DNA of 64,000 nucleotides from JBBRHQ01 sp963815645 (lineage in GTDB: Bacteria > Actinomycetota > Thermoleophilia > Solirubrobacterales > 70-9). The position numbers and the translations under genes were made by a program. The stretch is taken from the NCBI GenBank assembly GCA_963815645.1, contig CAWFHL010000004.1:1-64000 (forward strand), in the 5' to 3' direction. Shown one piece after another: positions 16,844 to 27,481 of this stretch. How positions within the stretch are numbered: the stretch's first letter is position 1; every line of letters begins with the position of its first letter. A model generated the notes under the pieces. That model had not been told where the DNA came from. It ran no database searches and was given only the letters and a program-made list of their open reading frames with translations.

Positions 16844-18214
16844 ATGCGCGGGGAAGCTAGACACGGGGGCAGAATCTGGATCGCGGTGGTTCTCGCGGCG
16901 CTGCTTCTTGCTACCGGGCTGGCGACAATCGCCGCGGCGAAGCCCCATAGGCCAAAGACGACGACCAAGCGGATCACGCTTCGCACCAACGGCTCGGAGG
17001 TCAACTCCGACAACGACTTCGGTGCGATCTCCGGCAACGGCCGCTTCGTCACCTTCGAGTCGGTGGGCCGGTTCACCAAGGGGGACAGTCCCGCAAGCGA
17101 GGACGTCTTCCGCCACGACCGCAAGACCGGCAGGACCCGCCGGGTCAGCCTCAAGTCGAATGGCAAGCAGGTCCCGGGCGGGGACGCCAATGACTCCTCG
17201 ATCTCCAGGGACGGCCGCTTCGTCGCCTTCCACGCCGCCGGAGCCTTCGTCCCGGGAGACACCAACAACACCGACGACGTCTACGTCAAGGACATGAAGA
17301 CCGGCAGGGTGAGGCGGGCCAGCGTCCGCTCGGACGGATCCCAGCTTCCCTACGACAGCCTCGATCCGGCGATCTCGGGCAACGGCCGCTTTGCGGTCTT
17401 CGTCTCGGATGGTCCCTTCGTCGGCGCCGACACCAATGGGCTGACGGACGTCTATCGCCATGACTTCAAGACGGGCAAGACGATTCGGATCTCGCTCCGC
17501 TCCGACGGCAGCCAGACCGCGGATGACGGCTTCGGATTCGGCGCCAGCAGCGCGCCGACGATCTCGGGTGACGGCAACGTGATCGCATTCGAGTGCACCG
17601 ACGACAAGATGACCGCCGATCCCGACTACGCCAACCAGGGCGACCCTGACATCTACGTGCGCAACGTCAAGCAGGGCACGACCGTCCGGGCCAGCATCAA
17701 GGCGGACGGCACCGAGGCCGATGGAACCGTCAACCAGCAGAACACCTTCCCGGCCCTCTCCGGCAACGGCCGCTTCGTCGCCTTCACCGCGGACTACTAC
17801 GGCGACTTCGTCTCCGGCGACACCAACAACACCTATGACGTCTACGTCAAGGACCTGAAGACGGACTCGATCTCCATGGTGAGCCTGAAGAGCGATGGAT
17901 CGCAGGCGCCCGACCCGAGTGGCGGACCGACCGCGATCTCCGGCGATGGCAGCCGGGTCGCCTTCGAGTCCTACGCCCAACTCACACCGTCGGACACCAG
18001 CAACGTCTACCGAGACGTCTACATCCGCGACCGCAGGACGAAGCGGACGATCCGGGCCAGCGTCACCACCAAGCGCAAGGAGGTGCTCGCGAACCACCAG
18101 CTCCCGGCGCTCTCGGCCGACGGTCGCTGGCTCGCCTTCTCTTCCCAGGGCAAATTGACCGCGGGCGATTCCGGGACCGACTTCGACGTCTTCGAGCGCG
18201 GCCCGATCCGCTAG
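16844..18214 (+). CDS. Secreted TolB/WD40-like beta-propeller protein
   Basis: The 456-residue protein has a signal peptide (~1-33) and then about seven repeated blades. Each blade holds an (I/L)SGNGRFV(T/A)F or equivalent strand and a (D)VYVKDxKTG strand: AISGNGRFVTFES, SISRDGRFVAFHA, AISGNGRFAVFVS, TISGDGNVIAFEC, ALSGNGRFVAFTA, AISGDGSRVAFES, ALSADGRWLAFSS. This is the TolB/PD40 propeller pattern, a scaffold or binding module, and no enzyme domain is attached. It is expected outside the cell. The gene converges on the acyl-CoA synthetase, sharing the CTAG that contains both stop codons. Start ATG 16844 is only 90 bases from the divergent lipoprotein start. Confidence 0.7.
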   Translation: MRGEARHGGRIWIAVVLAALLLATGLATIAAAKPHRPKTTTKRITLRTNGSEVNSDNDFGAISGNGRFVTFESVGRFTKGDSPASEDVFRHDRKTGRTRRVSLKSNGKQVPGGDANDSSISRDGRFVAFHAAGAFVPGDTNNTDDVYVKDMKTGRVRRASVRSDGSQLPYDSLDPAISGNGRFAVFVSDGPFVGADTNGLTDVYRHDFKTGKTIRISLRSDGSQTADDGFGFGASSAPTISGDGNVIAFECTDDKMTADPDYANQGDPDIYVRNVKQGTTVRASIKADGTEADGTVNQQNTFPALSGNGRFVAFTADYYGDFVSGDTNNTYDVYVKDLKTDSISMVSLKSDGSQAPDPSGGPTAISGDGSRVAFESYAQLTPSDTSNVYRDVYIRDRRTKRTIRASVTTKRKEVLANHQLPALSADGRWLAFSSQGKLTAGDSGTDFDVFERGPIR

Positions 18215-20001
18215 CCGTAGAGCGCTTCGAAGCGCTCCGCGTAGCGCTCGTTGATCACGTTGCGCTTCACTTTCAGGGTCGGCGTCAGCTCACCGGTCTC
18301 CTGGGAGAGGTCCTGCTCGAGGATGAAGAACTTCTTGATCTGCTCGACCTGGGCGTAGTTGGCGTTGGCGCGATCGAGCTCGACCTGGATCAGCTCGATC
18401 ACCCGCTCTTCGTCGGCCAACTCGGCGATCGTCGTCGGCAGGCCCTGATCCTCGGCCCAGGGGAGGATCTCCTCCTCGTCGAGGGTGATCAGCGCGGTCG
18501 GGTAGGGCCGACGATCGCCGTGCATGATCGCATGTGAGATCCAGCGGGATTGCTTCAGGTCGTTCTCGATGTTGGCGGGGGTCAGGTTCTTGCCGCCCGC
18601 GGTGATGATGATGTCCTTCTTGCGCCCGGTGATCCTCAGATAGCCCTCGTCGTCGAGGCTGCCGAGGTCGCCCGTGTGGAACCAGCCGTCCTCGTCCTTG
18701 GCCTCCGCTGTCGCCTCCGAGTTGCCCCAGTACTCGCGGAACACGTTCGGCCCCCGCATCTGCACCTCGCCGTCGTCCGCGATCCTGATCTCGACCCCGG
18801 GCATCGGCTGGCCGACCGTCCCGACTCTCTGGGCGTCGAGCCGGTTGACGGTTCCGACACCGTTGGTCTCGGTCAGCCCGTATCCCTCCAGGACCGGCAC
18901 CCCGGCGGCGAGGAAGAAGCTGAGGATCTCGGGGGCGATCGGGGCGGCGCCGCTGACCGCGCGGCGAACCTCGCCGCCGAAGATCGCACGCACCTTCGAG
19001 AAGAGCGCTTCGTCGACTTCCTCGTACGCGGCCCGCAGGTCCTCGGGGACCTCCTCGCCGGCTTCCTCGAGCTCACGGACGCGTAGCCCGAGCTTCACCG
19101 CGCCCTCGATCTGGCCCGGCTCGGCCTGGGAGGTGACGAGCGTGTAGAGCTTCTCGAAGATCCGCGGGACGGAGGGGAAGTAGCTCGGGTGGGTCTCGCT
19201 GAGCTCGGGGATCACCGCCTTGGTGTCGCCGCCGAAATAGACGATCGTGGCGCCGACCTCGAAGGAGCCGACCTGGACCGTCTGGGCGAAGACGTGGGCC
19301 AGCGGCAGGAAGAGGTAGGAGACCTCGTCGTCGCCGATGAACTCGAGCTCGTGGATCATCGGCCCGAGCGAGGCGCAGTTGAGGTGGGTGAGGACACAGC
19401 CCTTTGGCGGTCCGGTGGTCCCGGAGGTGTAGATGATCACGCAGGGGTCATCGAGCCCGGTTCCCTCGGCGCGCCGGCCCAGCTCGGCCGCGTCGCCGGC
19501 ACGGCCGCGCTCGCGCAGCTCCTCCAGGGTGATCTCGGCGTCGGCGAAGCCGATCACGTGGCGCAGGTCGGGCAGTCGCTCCAGGACCTGCTCGAGCTTG
19601 CCCATCTGGGTGGCCCCCTCGCAGATCGCAACCACCGCGCCGGAGTTGCCCGCAACCCACTCGCACTCCTTGGCGGAGTTGGTCGGGTAGATCGGAACCA
19701 CTACGGCGCCTGCCGCCGAAACCGCGAAGCATGCGTAGGTCCACTCGGGAGAGGTGTCGGCGAGGATGCAGACCCGCTCGCCGGGCTCGACCCCGAGGTC
19801 GATCAGGCCGAGGGCGATCTCCCGAACGATCACCTCGACCTCGTCGTAGCTGACCTCACGCCACTCGCCGTCGGAGACCTTGCGGCGGATCGCGGTCGCC
19901 GTCCCGAAGTTATCCGCGGCGCGGGCGGCGATGTCGGCGATCGTGTGCTCGACCGGGGGCAGCTCGGGCCCGGCGGTGCTCCTGGTCACGCCTGCTTCCA
20001 T
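18211..20001 (-). CDS. fadD: Long-chain fatty-acid-CoA ligase (AMP-forming)
   Basis: The 596-residue protein is a complete ANL-superfamily enzyme that activates fatty acids to acyl-AMP and then acyl-CoA in the cytosol. Motifs are the P-loop YTSGTTGPPKG (~191-201), the A5-type GYGLTE segment (~370), and the A7/A8 region GWFHTGDLG...GYLRITGRKKDIIITAGGKN with the hinge residue, ending in the C-terminal catalytic Lys region. The length matches FadD15-type long-chain synthetases. Start is ATG 20001. It is divergent from the GGDEF/HD-GYP gene and convergent with the propeller gene. The exact chain-length preference cannot be read from sequence. Confidence 0.9.
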   Translation of the reverse strand: MEAGVTRSTAGPELPPVEHTIADIAARAADNFGTATAIRRKVSDGEWREVSYDEVEVIVREIALGLIDLGVEPGERVCILADTSPEWTYACFAVSAAGAVVVPIYPTNSAKECEWVAGNSGAVVAICEGATQMGKLEQVLERLPDLRHVIGFADAEITLEELRERGRAGDAAELGRRAEGTGLDDPCVIIYTSGTTGPPKGCVLTHLNCASLGPMIHELEFIGDDEVSYLFLPLAHVFAQTVQVGSFEVGATIVYFGGDTKAVIPELSETHPSYFPSVPRIFEKLYTLVTSQAEPGQIEGAVKLGLRVRELEEAGEEVPEDLRAAYEEVDEALFSKVRAIFGGEVRRAVSGAAPIAPEILSFFLAAGVPVLEGYGLTETNGVGTVNRLDAQRVGTVGQPMPGVEIRIADDGEVQMRGPNVFREYWGNSEATAEAKDEDGWFHTGDLGSLDDEGYLRITGRKKDIIITAGGKNLTPANIENDLKQSRWISHAIMHGDRRPYPTALITLDEEEILPWAEDQGLPTTIAELADEERVIELIQVELDRANANYAQVEQIKKFFILEQDLSQETGELTPTLKVKRNVINERYAERFEALYG

Positions 20002-20111
20002 CTCTCCTCCTCCGCCGGCCTGCCGGCCTCGTGAATGGCTCGGATGATGCCGACTCTCGCAGGCTCGCGGGTATTGCTCAAGCCCGCCACCGCCCCAACC
20101 GATGAAACGGC

Positions 20112-22151
20112 GTGGCCCGAAAACTCCTGCCTTCCCTGCTGGCGCTCGGCGCGGCCGGCCTCGCGGTTCACGCCGTGCACGGGGCGGTCGTCCCCGATCC
20201 CGGGGCCGACACCGCGATCGCCGACTGGCTCTACTGCTCTCTGTTCGTGCTTGCCGCGTCGGGCTGCGCGCTGCGCGCCCTCCGCGAGCGGCGCAGCGGC
20301 GGAAGGGCGCTGCCCTGGGGGACGGCTGCGGGGGGCGTCGTGCTCTGGGCGGCGGCAGAGGTCAGCTTCCGCCTCACCGAGCCGGACCCGACCGCCTCCT
20401 ACCCCGTGCTAACCCAGGGCCTTCTCCTGCTCAGCTTCGCTCTCGCGACCGTGACCCTGGTTCTCCTCGCTCGGGAGCGGATCGACGGCTTCCACAAGGG
20501 TCTGGCGCTGGACGGGCTGATCGCCGGCCTGGCGATCTCCTCGATCGCCGCCAGCCTCCTTTTCCCGGTTTCCTCCGGCAGCTCGATAGCCCAGTCCGGG
20601 CCGCCGGCCGTCTTCCTCCTTGCCGACCTCGCGATCCTCGCTCTGGTCGTCGTCAGCATCGCGCTGACCGGCTGGCGCCCCGGGCGCTGTTGGGCGCTGA
20701 TCTCGGCTGGGATCCTCTGCAACACCGCCGGCAACATCGCCCTGGTGCAGGCGACCAACGCCGGGAGCTTCGAGCGGGGCAGCCCGGTCGACACCCTCTA
20801 TCTCTCTTCGGCGCTGCTGCTCGGGCTAGCGACCCTGTTCCCGATCCGCCCGGTGGTGACCCGCCACGCCGACGACGCCCGGCAGGTGATCGCCCCGCTG
20901 GTCTCCGCTCTGGTTGCGCTCGCGCTCCTCTGCGCAGCCGCGTTCAGTGCGATCGCCCCGGTCGCCGTGCTGCTCGCCGGCGCGACGATCGCCCTCGTCG
21001 TCCTCCGCACGGCGCTGGCTTTCCGAGACAACCAGCGTTTGCTCGAGGCCCGGCAGCGCGACGCGCTCAGCGACGGCCTCACCGGCCTCGGCAACCGCCG
21101 CAAGCTGATGGCGGACCTGGAGCGCACAATGGCGGAAGTGAGAGACGGCAAGCTGCACAGCCTGATCCTCTTCGATCTCGACGGCTTCAAGCGCTACAAC
21201 GACACCTTCGGCCATCCTGCCGGGGACACCCTGCTGGCGCGGCTGGGTGCCAATCTGAGCGCCACCGTCTCCCCCCACGGTGCGGCATACCGGGTCGGCG
21301 GTGACGAGTTCTGCGCGATCGTCGGCACCGACGATCTCAAGGAGCAGGTGATCGTCGCCGGCGCCTGTGAGGCGCTCTCCGACAGCGGCAGCGGCTTCTC
21401 GATCCGTCCCTCGTTCGGCGCCGTCGCGCTCGGCTGTGACGCCGAAAGCTCCTCCCAAGCGCTGCACCTCGCCGACCAGAGGATGTACGCGCACAAGCAG
21501 GGGAGGCCCGGCTCGGTGACCCGCGAAGCCCGGGCGGTGCTGCTCAGCATCCTCTCCGAGCGCGAGCCGACCCTCGACGAGCACCTTCACGCCGTGGCGC
21601 GCCTGGCCCAGCTCATCGGGGAGGACCTCGGCCTCGACAACGAGGAGCGCGACGTCGTCGTCAGGGCCGCGGAGCTGCACGACATCGGCAAGATGGCGAT
21701 GCCCGACTCGATCCTTCGCAAGCCCGGGCCGCTGAGCGAGTCGGAGTGGGAGATCATGCGGCGCCACACGGTGGTCGGCGAGCGCATCCTCTCCTCCGTC
21801 CCCGCCCTGGGACCGGTGGCCACCGTGGTGCGCTCGACCCACGAGAGGATCGACGGCGAGGGATACCCGGATGGGCTGGCGGGCGAGCAGATCCCGCTGG
21901 GTTCGCGGATCGTCTTCGTCTGTGACGCCTACAACGCGATGCGCACCGAGCGCGCCTACGACGGGGCCCACAACCACCAGGATGCGGTGGCCGAGCTGCG
22001 CCGCTGCGCCGGGACCAAGTTCGACCCGGTGGTGGTGGAGGCTCTCTGTCGGATAGTGCCGGAGTACATGCGGGTCGGGGATCCCCGCGGTGAGGGGCCC
22101 GGCCGGCGGCCTGTGGTGGACGACGCCCGCCCCAGCGACCTGCGGCACTGA
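20112..22151 (+). CDS. Membrane GGDEF / HD-GYP protein (c-di-GMP turnover)
   Basis: The 679-residue protein has ~8-9 N-terminal transmembrane helices (residues ~1-310), a diguanylate cyclase domain (FDLDGFKRYNDTFGHPAGD, then intact GGDEF in YRVGGDEFCA, ~396) and a C-terminal HD-GYP phosphodiesterase (HDIGKMAMPD ~523; HERIDGEGYPDGLAGE ~580). The residues just before GGDEF (SPHGAAY) lack an RxxD inhibitory site. The canonical HHE of HD-GYP reads THE here, so one metal-ligand position differs while HDxxK and GYP remain. Both synthesis and breakdown of c-di-GMP are possible. Start GTG 20112 gives the first helix directly. An intrinsic terminator follows. Confidence 0.85.
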   Translation: MARKLLPSLLALGAAGLAVHAVHGAVVPDPGADTAIADWLYCSLFVLAASGCALRALRERRSGGRALPWGTAAGGVVLWAAAEVSFRLTEPDPTASYPVLTQGLLLLSFALATVTLVLLARERIDGFHKGLALDGLIAGLAISSIAASLLFPVSSGSSIAQSGPPAVFLLADLAILALVVVSIALTGWRPGRCWALISAGILCNTAGNIALVQATNAGSFERGSPVDTLYLSSALLLGLATLFPIRPVVTRHADDARQVIAPLVSALVALALLCAAAFSAIAPVAVLLAGATIALVVLRTALAFRDNQRLLEARQRDALSDGLTGLGNRRKLMADLERTMAEVRDGKLHSLILFDLDGFKRYNDTFGHPAGDTLLARLGANLSATVSPHGAAYRVGGDEFCAIVGTDDLKEQVIVAGACEALSDSGSGFSIRPSFGAVALGCDAESSSQALHLADQRMYAHKQGRPGSVTREARAVLLSILSEREPTLDEHLHAVARLAQLIGEDLGLDNEERDVVVRAAELHDIGKMAMPDSILRKPGPLSESEWEIMRRHTVVGERILSSVPALGPVATVVRSTHERIDGEGYPDGLAGEQIPLGSRIVFVCDAYNAMRTERAYDGAHNHQDAVAELRRCAGTKFDPVVVEALCRIVPEYMRVGDPRGEGPGRRPVVDDARPSDLRH

Positions 22152-22161
22152 GCACACTCGG

Positions 22162-22182
22162 CGGCGCGAGGGCGCCGTTTTT
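22162..22182 (+). terminator. Intrinsic terminator after the GGDEF/HD-GYP gene
   Basis: CGGCGC (22162-22167), loop GAGG, GCGCCG (22172-22177), then TTTTT (22178-22182). This hairpin plus U-tract begins 11 bases after the stop codon and is the clearest classical terminator in the window. Confidence 0.8.
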
Positions 22183-22302
22183 ACACCGTGGCAACAGGAT
22201 CGCAACACCGTGTGCCCATGCCCGAACGGAGACTGCTGTTTGAGTCTGCATGTCTCGGCCTACGTAAGGCAGGGCACAACCGCAATCTAAGGAGCACGCT
22301 AC

Positions 22303-22466
22303 GTGTTGAAGATCAGAGATGAACGCAGCTGACGATCGGCGAGTCGGTGGACGCCGCAGCCACGATCGGCGAGGACGGAGCGCTGGAGATCTCCGGCGTG
22401 ACCAGCGATGAGGGCATCGCCGGCGCCGACGACTCCTCCGCGGGCCAGGGCGACCTTGCCGGCTGA
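22303..22466 (+). pseudogene. Possible small acidic protein (~54 aa) with a frame break
   Basis: AAGGAG at 22289-22294 is ideally spaced before GTG 22303, which reads VLKIRDERS and then a stop. One base later, another frame continues as LTIGESVDAAATIGEDG and on to the TGA at 22464-22466, with an acidic Gly/Ala/Asp tail. Joining the two across a one-base indel at ~22328 gives a small acidic protein of about 54 residues. I do not recognise it. The strong RBS is the main argument that something is translated here. Confidence 0.35.
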
Positions 22467-22474
22467 GGGCCGCC

Positions 22475-23665
22475 TCAGCCCGCGACGGCGGAGGCGGCCC
22501 TCACCTCCGGTTCCGGGGGCTCGTCGGCCTCGACGCGCCCCCTCCTCAGGACCAGCCCGACCTGCGGGTAGACCAGGGTGGAGATGATCGCCGCCCCGAC
22601 GAGGGCTGCTGAGGTCGTGGTCTCCATGTGCCCGCCGTCAACGGCGATCGTCGTGATGGCGACGACCAGCGGCAGTTCGGTGGCAGAGAAGAAGGCCAAG
22701 GCCACCCTGTCGCGCAGCCCCATCACGCCGCGATAGAGCAGAAGCGCGGGCACTCCGCGTACGAGCAGGAAGAGACCCAGGAACAGCGGGAGCTTCAGCA
22801 GTGCCGAGCTACTCGACAGCAGCGCATCGAGATCGAAGGTAAGACCGCTGGTGACGAAGAAGAACGGGATCAGGAATCCAAAGCCGACCGCAGTCAGCTT
22901 CGACTCGAAAACTTCGACCTCGTGCCCCCTCAAGGCGATCCGCGTGATCAGGCCCGCGACGAATCCGCCCAGGAGGATGTCCAGGCCCAGGCTGCTTGCG
23001 AGCGCGACAAGGCCGAAGACGAGGACAACGGTGATTCTCACAGCCAGCTGACTGCTCGATTCGAGGGTCCGCTCGAGCACGCGCCAACCCGGGCTGACGA
23101 GCCGCACCGAGGCCACGGCGATCGCGATCGCGAGCACGATGAAGGCAGCGAGGATCAGCGCCTCTTCGATCGGATGCGATGTCGAGAGAACCAAGGTGAT
23201 CAGGAGAATTGGGCCGAACTCGCCCATTGCGCCGGCGCCGAGCAGGTTGGTTCCGAACGGAGTCCGGAGCTCACCGGTGTCGCGAAGGATCGGGATCAGG
23301 GTGCCGATCGCTGTCGTGGCCATGGCCGAGCCGGTATAGAGGAGGGAGATGACGATTCCGGCTGCCTCGAGGACCTCGCCGATCCCGTACGCGAGCGCCA
23401 CCGACACCGCCCAGCCGATCGCCCCGAGTCGAAGTGGGCTGCCGCTGATGCGCTCGAAGTCGATCTCGTAGCCGGCGAAGAAGAAGAGCATCCCAAGCCC
23501 GAGGTTCGAGAAGAACTTGATGAAGCTGTCTCCGTCTGCGATGTCGAGTACATCGGGGCCGACCAATATTCCGAGCAGAAGCTCGACCACGATAACCGGA
23601 GGCACCAGCCTTCCTGGGATAACCGCGACGGTCAGGGCCGCGATCGCCGCGACCGCGACGATCAC
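22475..23665 (-). CDS. CPA2-family monovalent cation:proton antiporter
   Basis: The ~396-residue protein has about 12 transmembrane helices in the Na+/H+ exchanger fold. The family features seen are the first-helix LLGILVGPDVLDI motif, the NLGLGMLFFFAGYEIDF segment, a glycine-rich TM pair (AMATTAIGTLIPILRDTGEL) and the later VSGLTFDLDALL-type helix. No TrkA-N (RCK) domain is present at the C-terminus. It would exchange Na+ or K+ for H+ across the membrane. The GTG at 23665 is used as the start. Codons upstream remain open back to the stop of the preceding gene (ending LFSLDTASFF), so a few more residues are possible. It follows the 155-aa gene on the same strand by ~50 bases and is probably co-transcribed. 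Confidence 0.82.
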   Translation of the reverse strand: MIVAVAAIAALTVAVIPGRLVPPVIVVELLLGILVGPDVLDIADGDSFIKFFSNLGLGMLFFFAGYEIDFERISGSPLRLGAIGWAVSVALAYGIGEVLEAAGIVISLLYTGSAMATTAIGTLIPILRDTGELRTPFGTNLLGAGAMGEFGPILLITLVLSTSHPIEEALILAAFIVLAIAIAVASVRLVSPGWRVLERTLESSSQLAVRITVVLVFGLVALASSLGLDILLGGFVAGLITRIALRGHEVEVFESKLTAVGFGFLIPFFFVTSGLTFDLDALLSSSSALLKLPLFLGLFLLVRGVPALLLYRGVMGLRDRVALAFFSATELPLVVAITTIAVDGGHMETTTSAALVGAAIISTLVYPQVGLVLRRGRVEADEPPEPEVRAASAVAG

Positions 23666-23716
23666 GAAGAAAGATGCGGTATCGAGAGAGAACAGGGCCG
23701 CTATTCCGGCTGCTGT

Positions 23717-24184
23717 TTAGTCCGCGGTCTCCGGAAGGCGCAGGGTCGCGGCGATCTCTTCGACCGCCGCCCGCTCGGCGTCGCTCACACGCTCTCCGCT
23801 CAGCCCCATGAAGCCTTCTCGGTGGGCCTCGGCGACACGCTCCGAAAGGCCGACGATGAAGCGCTTGTACTCCTCGACCTCCTCGTGCGTCGCCTTTGCC
23901 TCGAGCACGGCGACGGCCTCGCGAAGGTTCTGCAGATTGTGCTCCTTCAGCTCTTCCTTCGACCCTGTCCGGGTGCGATCGACCTCGGGCTTGGTCGAGA
24001 CGACCTCGTCCAGAAGCTGGCTCTCCCCGTGGCGCTGGCGCGCCTCGGTGTAGGCCTTGGCCATCGAGAAGCTCTCCCGGATCGAGCCGCCGCTCTGGGC
24101 GGTGATCACGATCATCCCGGCGCTCGGCGGCGCCTCGAGGACCTGCCGCCACTCCTCCTCGCTGAAGTCCGCCTTGCCAGTCAT
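23717..24184 (-). CDS. Conserved small helical protein of unknown function
   Basis: The 155-residue soluble, highly charged protein starts at ATG 24184, preceded by AAGGAGA at a good spacing. After SEEEWRQVLEAPPSAGMIVITAQSGGSIRESFSMAKAY the rest is mainly amphipathic helix (EELKEHNLQNLREAVAVLEAKATHEEVEEYKRFIVGLSERVAEA), ending with SGERVSDAERAAVEEIAATL. It resembles proteins annotated only as conserved hypothetical. The long helices suggest oligomerisation. Its position directly upstream of the antiporter suggests a shared function, possibly regulation, but this is an inference. Confidence 0.6.
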   Translation of the reverse strand: MTGKADFSEEEWRQVLEAPPSAGMIVITAQSGGSIRESFSMAKAYTEARQRHGESQLLDEVVSTKPEVDRTRTGSKEELKEHNLQNLREAVAVLEAKATHEEVEEYKRFIVGLSERVAEAHREGFMGLSGERVSDAERAAVEEIAATLRLPETAD

Positions 24185-24254
24185 CCACTCTCCTTCCGTC
24201 CGGGCCCCGGCCGGCCTGATCGCCGCTTGCTGGTGCGGGCGAGATACTAAGCGC

Positions 24255-25793
24255 GTGACCGGCAGCGTGGAGATCGGCCCCGACGGACTCGACCGCGGCG
24301 AGGTGATCGCCGTCGCGCGACGGGGGGCCTCCGCGACCCTGGGCGCCGAGGCGCGCGAGGCGATGGAGCGAAGCGCCGGGATCGTCGAGGGGCTGGCCGC
24401 ATCCGAGGAGCCCGCATACGGGGTCTCCACCGGATTTGGCTCGCTTGCGCTGACCCGGATCCCGGCAGACCAGCGCGAGGAGCTGCAGCGGGCGCTGATC
24501 CGCTCCCACGCCGCCGGCATGGGCCCCCGCGTCGAGGCGGAGGTGGTGCGGGCGATGATGCTGCTCCGCGCCCGCACCCTGGCGATGGGCTACTCCGGCG
24601 CCCGCCCGGTGCTGGTCGAGACGATCCTCGACCTGCTCGAGGCCGGGCTCAGCCCGGTCGTCCCCGAGCACGGATCGCTCGGGGCCAGCGGCGACCTTGC
24701 CCCGCTCGCCCACTGCGCGCTGGCCCTGATCGGGGAGGGCGAGGTGACCGACCGGGACGGCGCCCCGCTGGCGGCGGCGGAGGCGATGCTCGACGCCGGG
24801 ATCGAGCCCGTCACCCTGAGGGCGAAGGAGGGCCTGGCGCTGATCAACGGCACCGACGGGATCCTCGGCATGCTCGTGCTCGCGCTCGCCGACCTCCGCT
24901 CCCTGCTGCGGGCGGCGGAGATCGCCGCGGCGATGTCGGTCGAGGCGCTGCTCGGCACGGATCGCGCCTTCGCCGAGGACCTGATCGCGCTGCGCCCCCA
25001 GCCCGGCCAGGCCGACAGCGCCGCAAACCTGCGGGCGCTGCTCGCCGGCTCCGAGATCGTCGCCTCCCACCGCGAAGGCGACCCCAGGGTCCAGGACGCA
25101 TACTCGCTGCGCTGCGCGCCCCAGGTGGCCGGCGCCGCCCGCGACGTCCTCGCCTACGCCGAGGGCGTTGCCGGCGCCGAGCTGGACGCCGCGATCGACA
25201 ACCCGATGATCCTCCCCGACGGCAGGGTGGAGTCGTGCGGCAACTTCCACGGCGCCCCGCTCGCCCAGGCCTGCGATTTCCTGGCGATCGCCGCCGCCGA
25301 CGTGGCCGCGATCGCCGAGCGACGCACCGACCGCCTCCTCGACGCGAGCAGGTCACAAGGCCTTCCCCCGTTCCTTGCCGACGACGCGGGAGTCAACTCG
25401 GGGATGATGATCGCCCAGTACACGCAGGCCGCGATGGTCGCCGAGAGCCGCCGGCTGGCGGCGCCGGCGAGTGTCGACTCGCTCCCGACCAGCGCGATGC
25501 AGGAAGACCACGTCTCGATGGGCTGGGGCGCGGCGCGGAAGATGCGCGCCGCCGTCGTCAACCTTGCCCGGGTGGTCGCGGTGGAGGCGGCATGCGCTGC
25601 GCGCGGCCTCGACCTGCGGGCCCCGATGAGTCCCGCGGCGGGCACCGCGGCGGCCCTGGGGGCGGTGCGCGCCGCGGTGCCGGGGCCAGGGCCCGACCGC
25701 TGGCTCGGCCCGGAGCTCGCCGCGGTCGAGGCGCTGGTCGCCGGCGGCGGCCTGCTCGCCGCGGTCGAGGCCGAGATCGGCGAGCTTCGATGA
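24255..25793 (+). CDS. hutH: Histidine ammonia-lyase
   Basis: The 512-residue enzyme converts L-histidine to trans-urocanate and ammonia, the first step of histidine degradation. The MIO-forming triad is in GSLGASGDLAPL (Ala-Ser-Gly at ~143-145). Other family segments are YGVSTGFGSLA (~56), QDAYSLRCAPQVAGAARD (~280), DNPMILPDG, and QEDHVSMGWGAARKM with the conserved catalytic Glu. The length is typical (~510). I start at GTG 24255, just after the divergent promoter region; a second GTG 12 bases on is an alternative. It is the first gene of the hut operon and lies 16 bases before hutU. Confidence 0.95.
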   Translation: MTGSVEIGPDGLDRGEVIAVARRGASATLGAEAREAMERSAGIVEGLAASEEPAYGVSTGFGSLALTRIPADQREELQRALIRSHAAGMGPRVEAEVVRAMMLLRARTLAMGYSGARPVLVETILDLLEAGLSPVVPEHGSLGASGDLAPLAHCALALIGEGEVTDRDGAPLAAAEAMLDAGIEPVTLRAKEGLALINGTDGILGMLVLALADLRSLLRAAEIAAAMSVEALLGTDRAFAEDLIALRPQPGQADSAANLRALLAGSEIVASHREGDPRVQDAYSLRCAPQVAGAARDVLAYAEGVAGAELDAAIDNPMILPDGRVESCGNFHGAPLAQACDFLAIAAADVAAIAERRTDRLLDASRSQGLPPFLADDAGVNSGMMIAQYTQAAMVAESRRLAAPASVDSLPTSAMQEDHVSMGWGAARKMRAAVVNLARVVAVEAACAARGLDLRAPMSPAAGTAAALGAVRAAVPGPGPDRWLGPELAAVEALVAGGGLLAAVEAEIGELR

Positions 25794-25809
25794 GATCGGG
25801 GAGGGCCCG

Positions 25810-27477
<1,668 letters not shown>

Positions 27478-27481
<4 letters not shown>

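Noticed and set aside
23271..25250. 659-codon minus-strand frame covering hutH and part of the antiporter
   Set aside because: It runs antisense to hutH, whose catalytic motifs are unambiguous, and out of frame with the antiporter. The composition is low-complexity.
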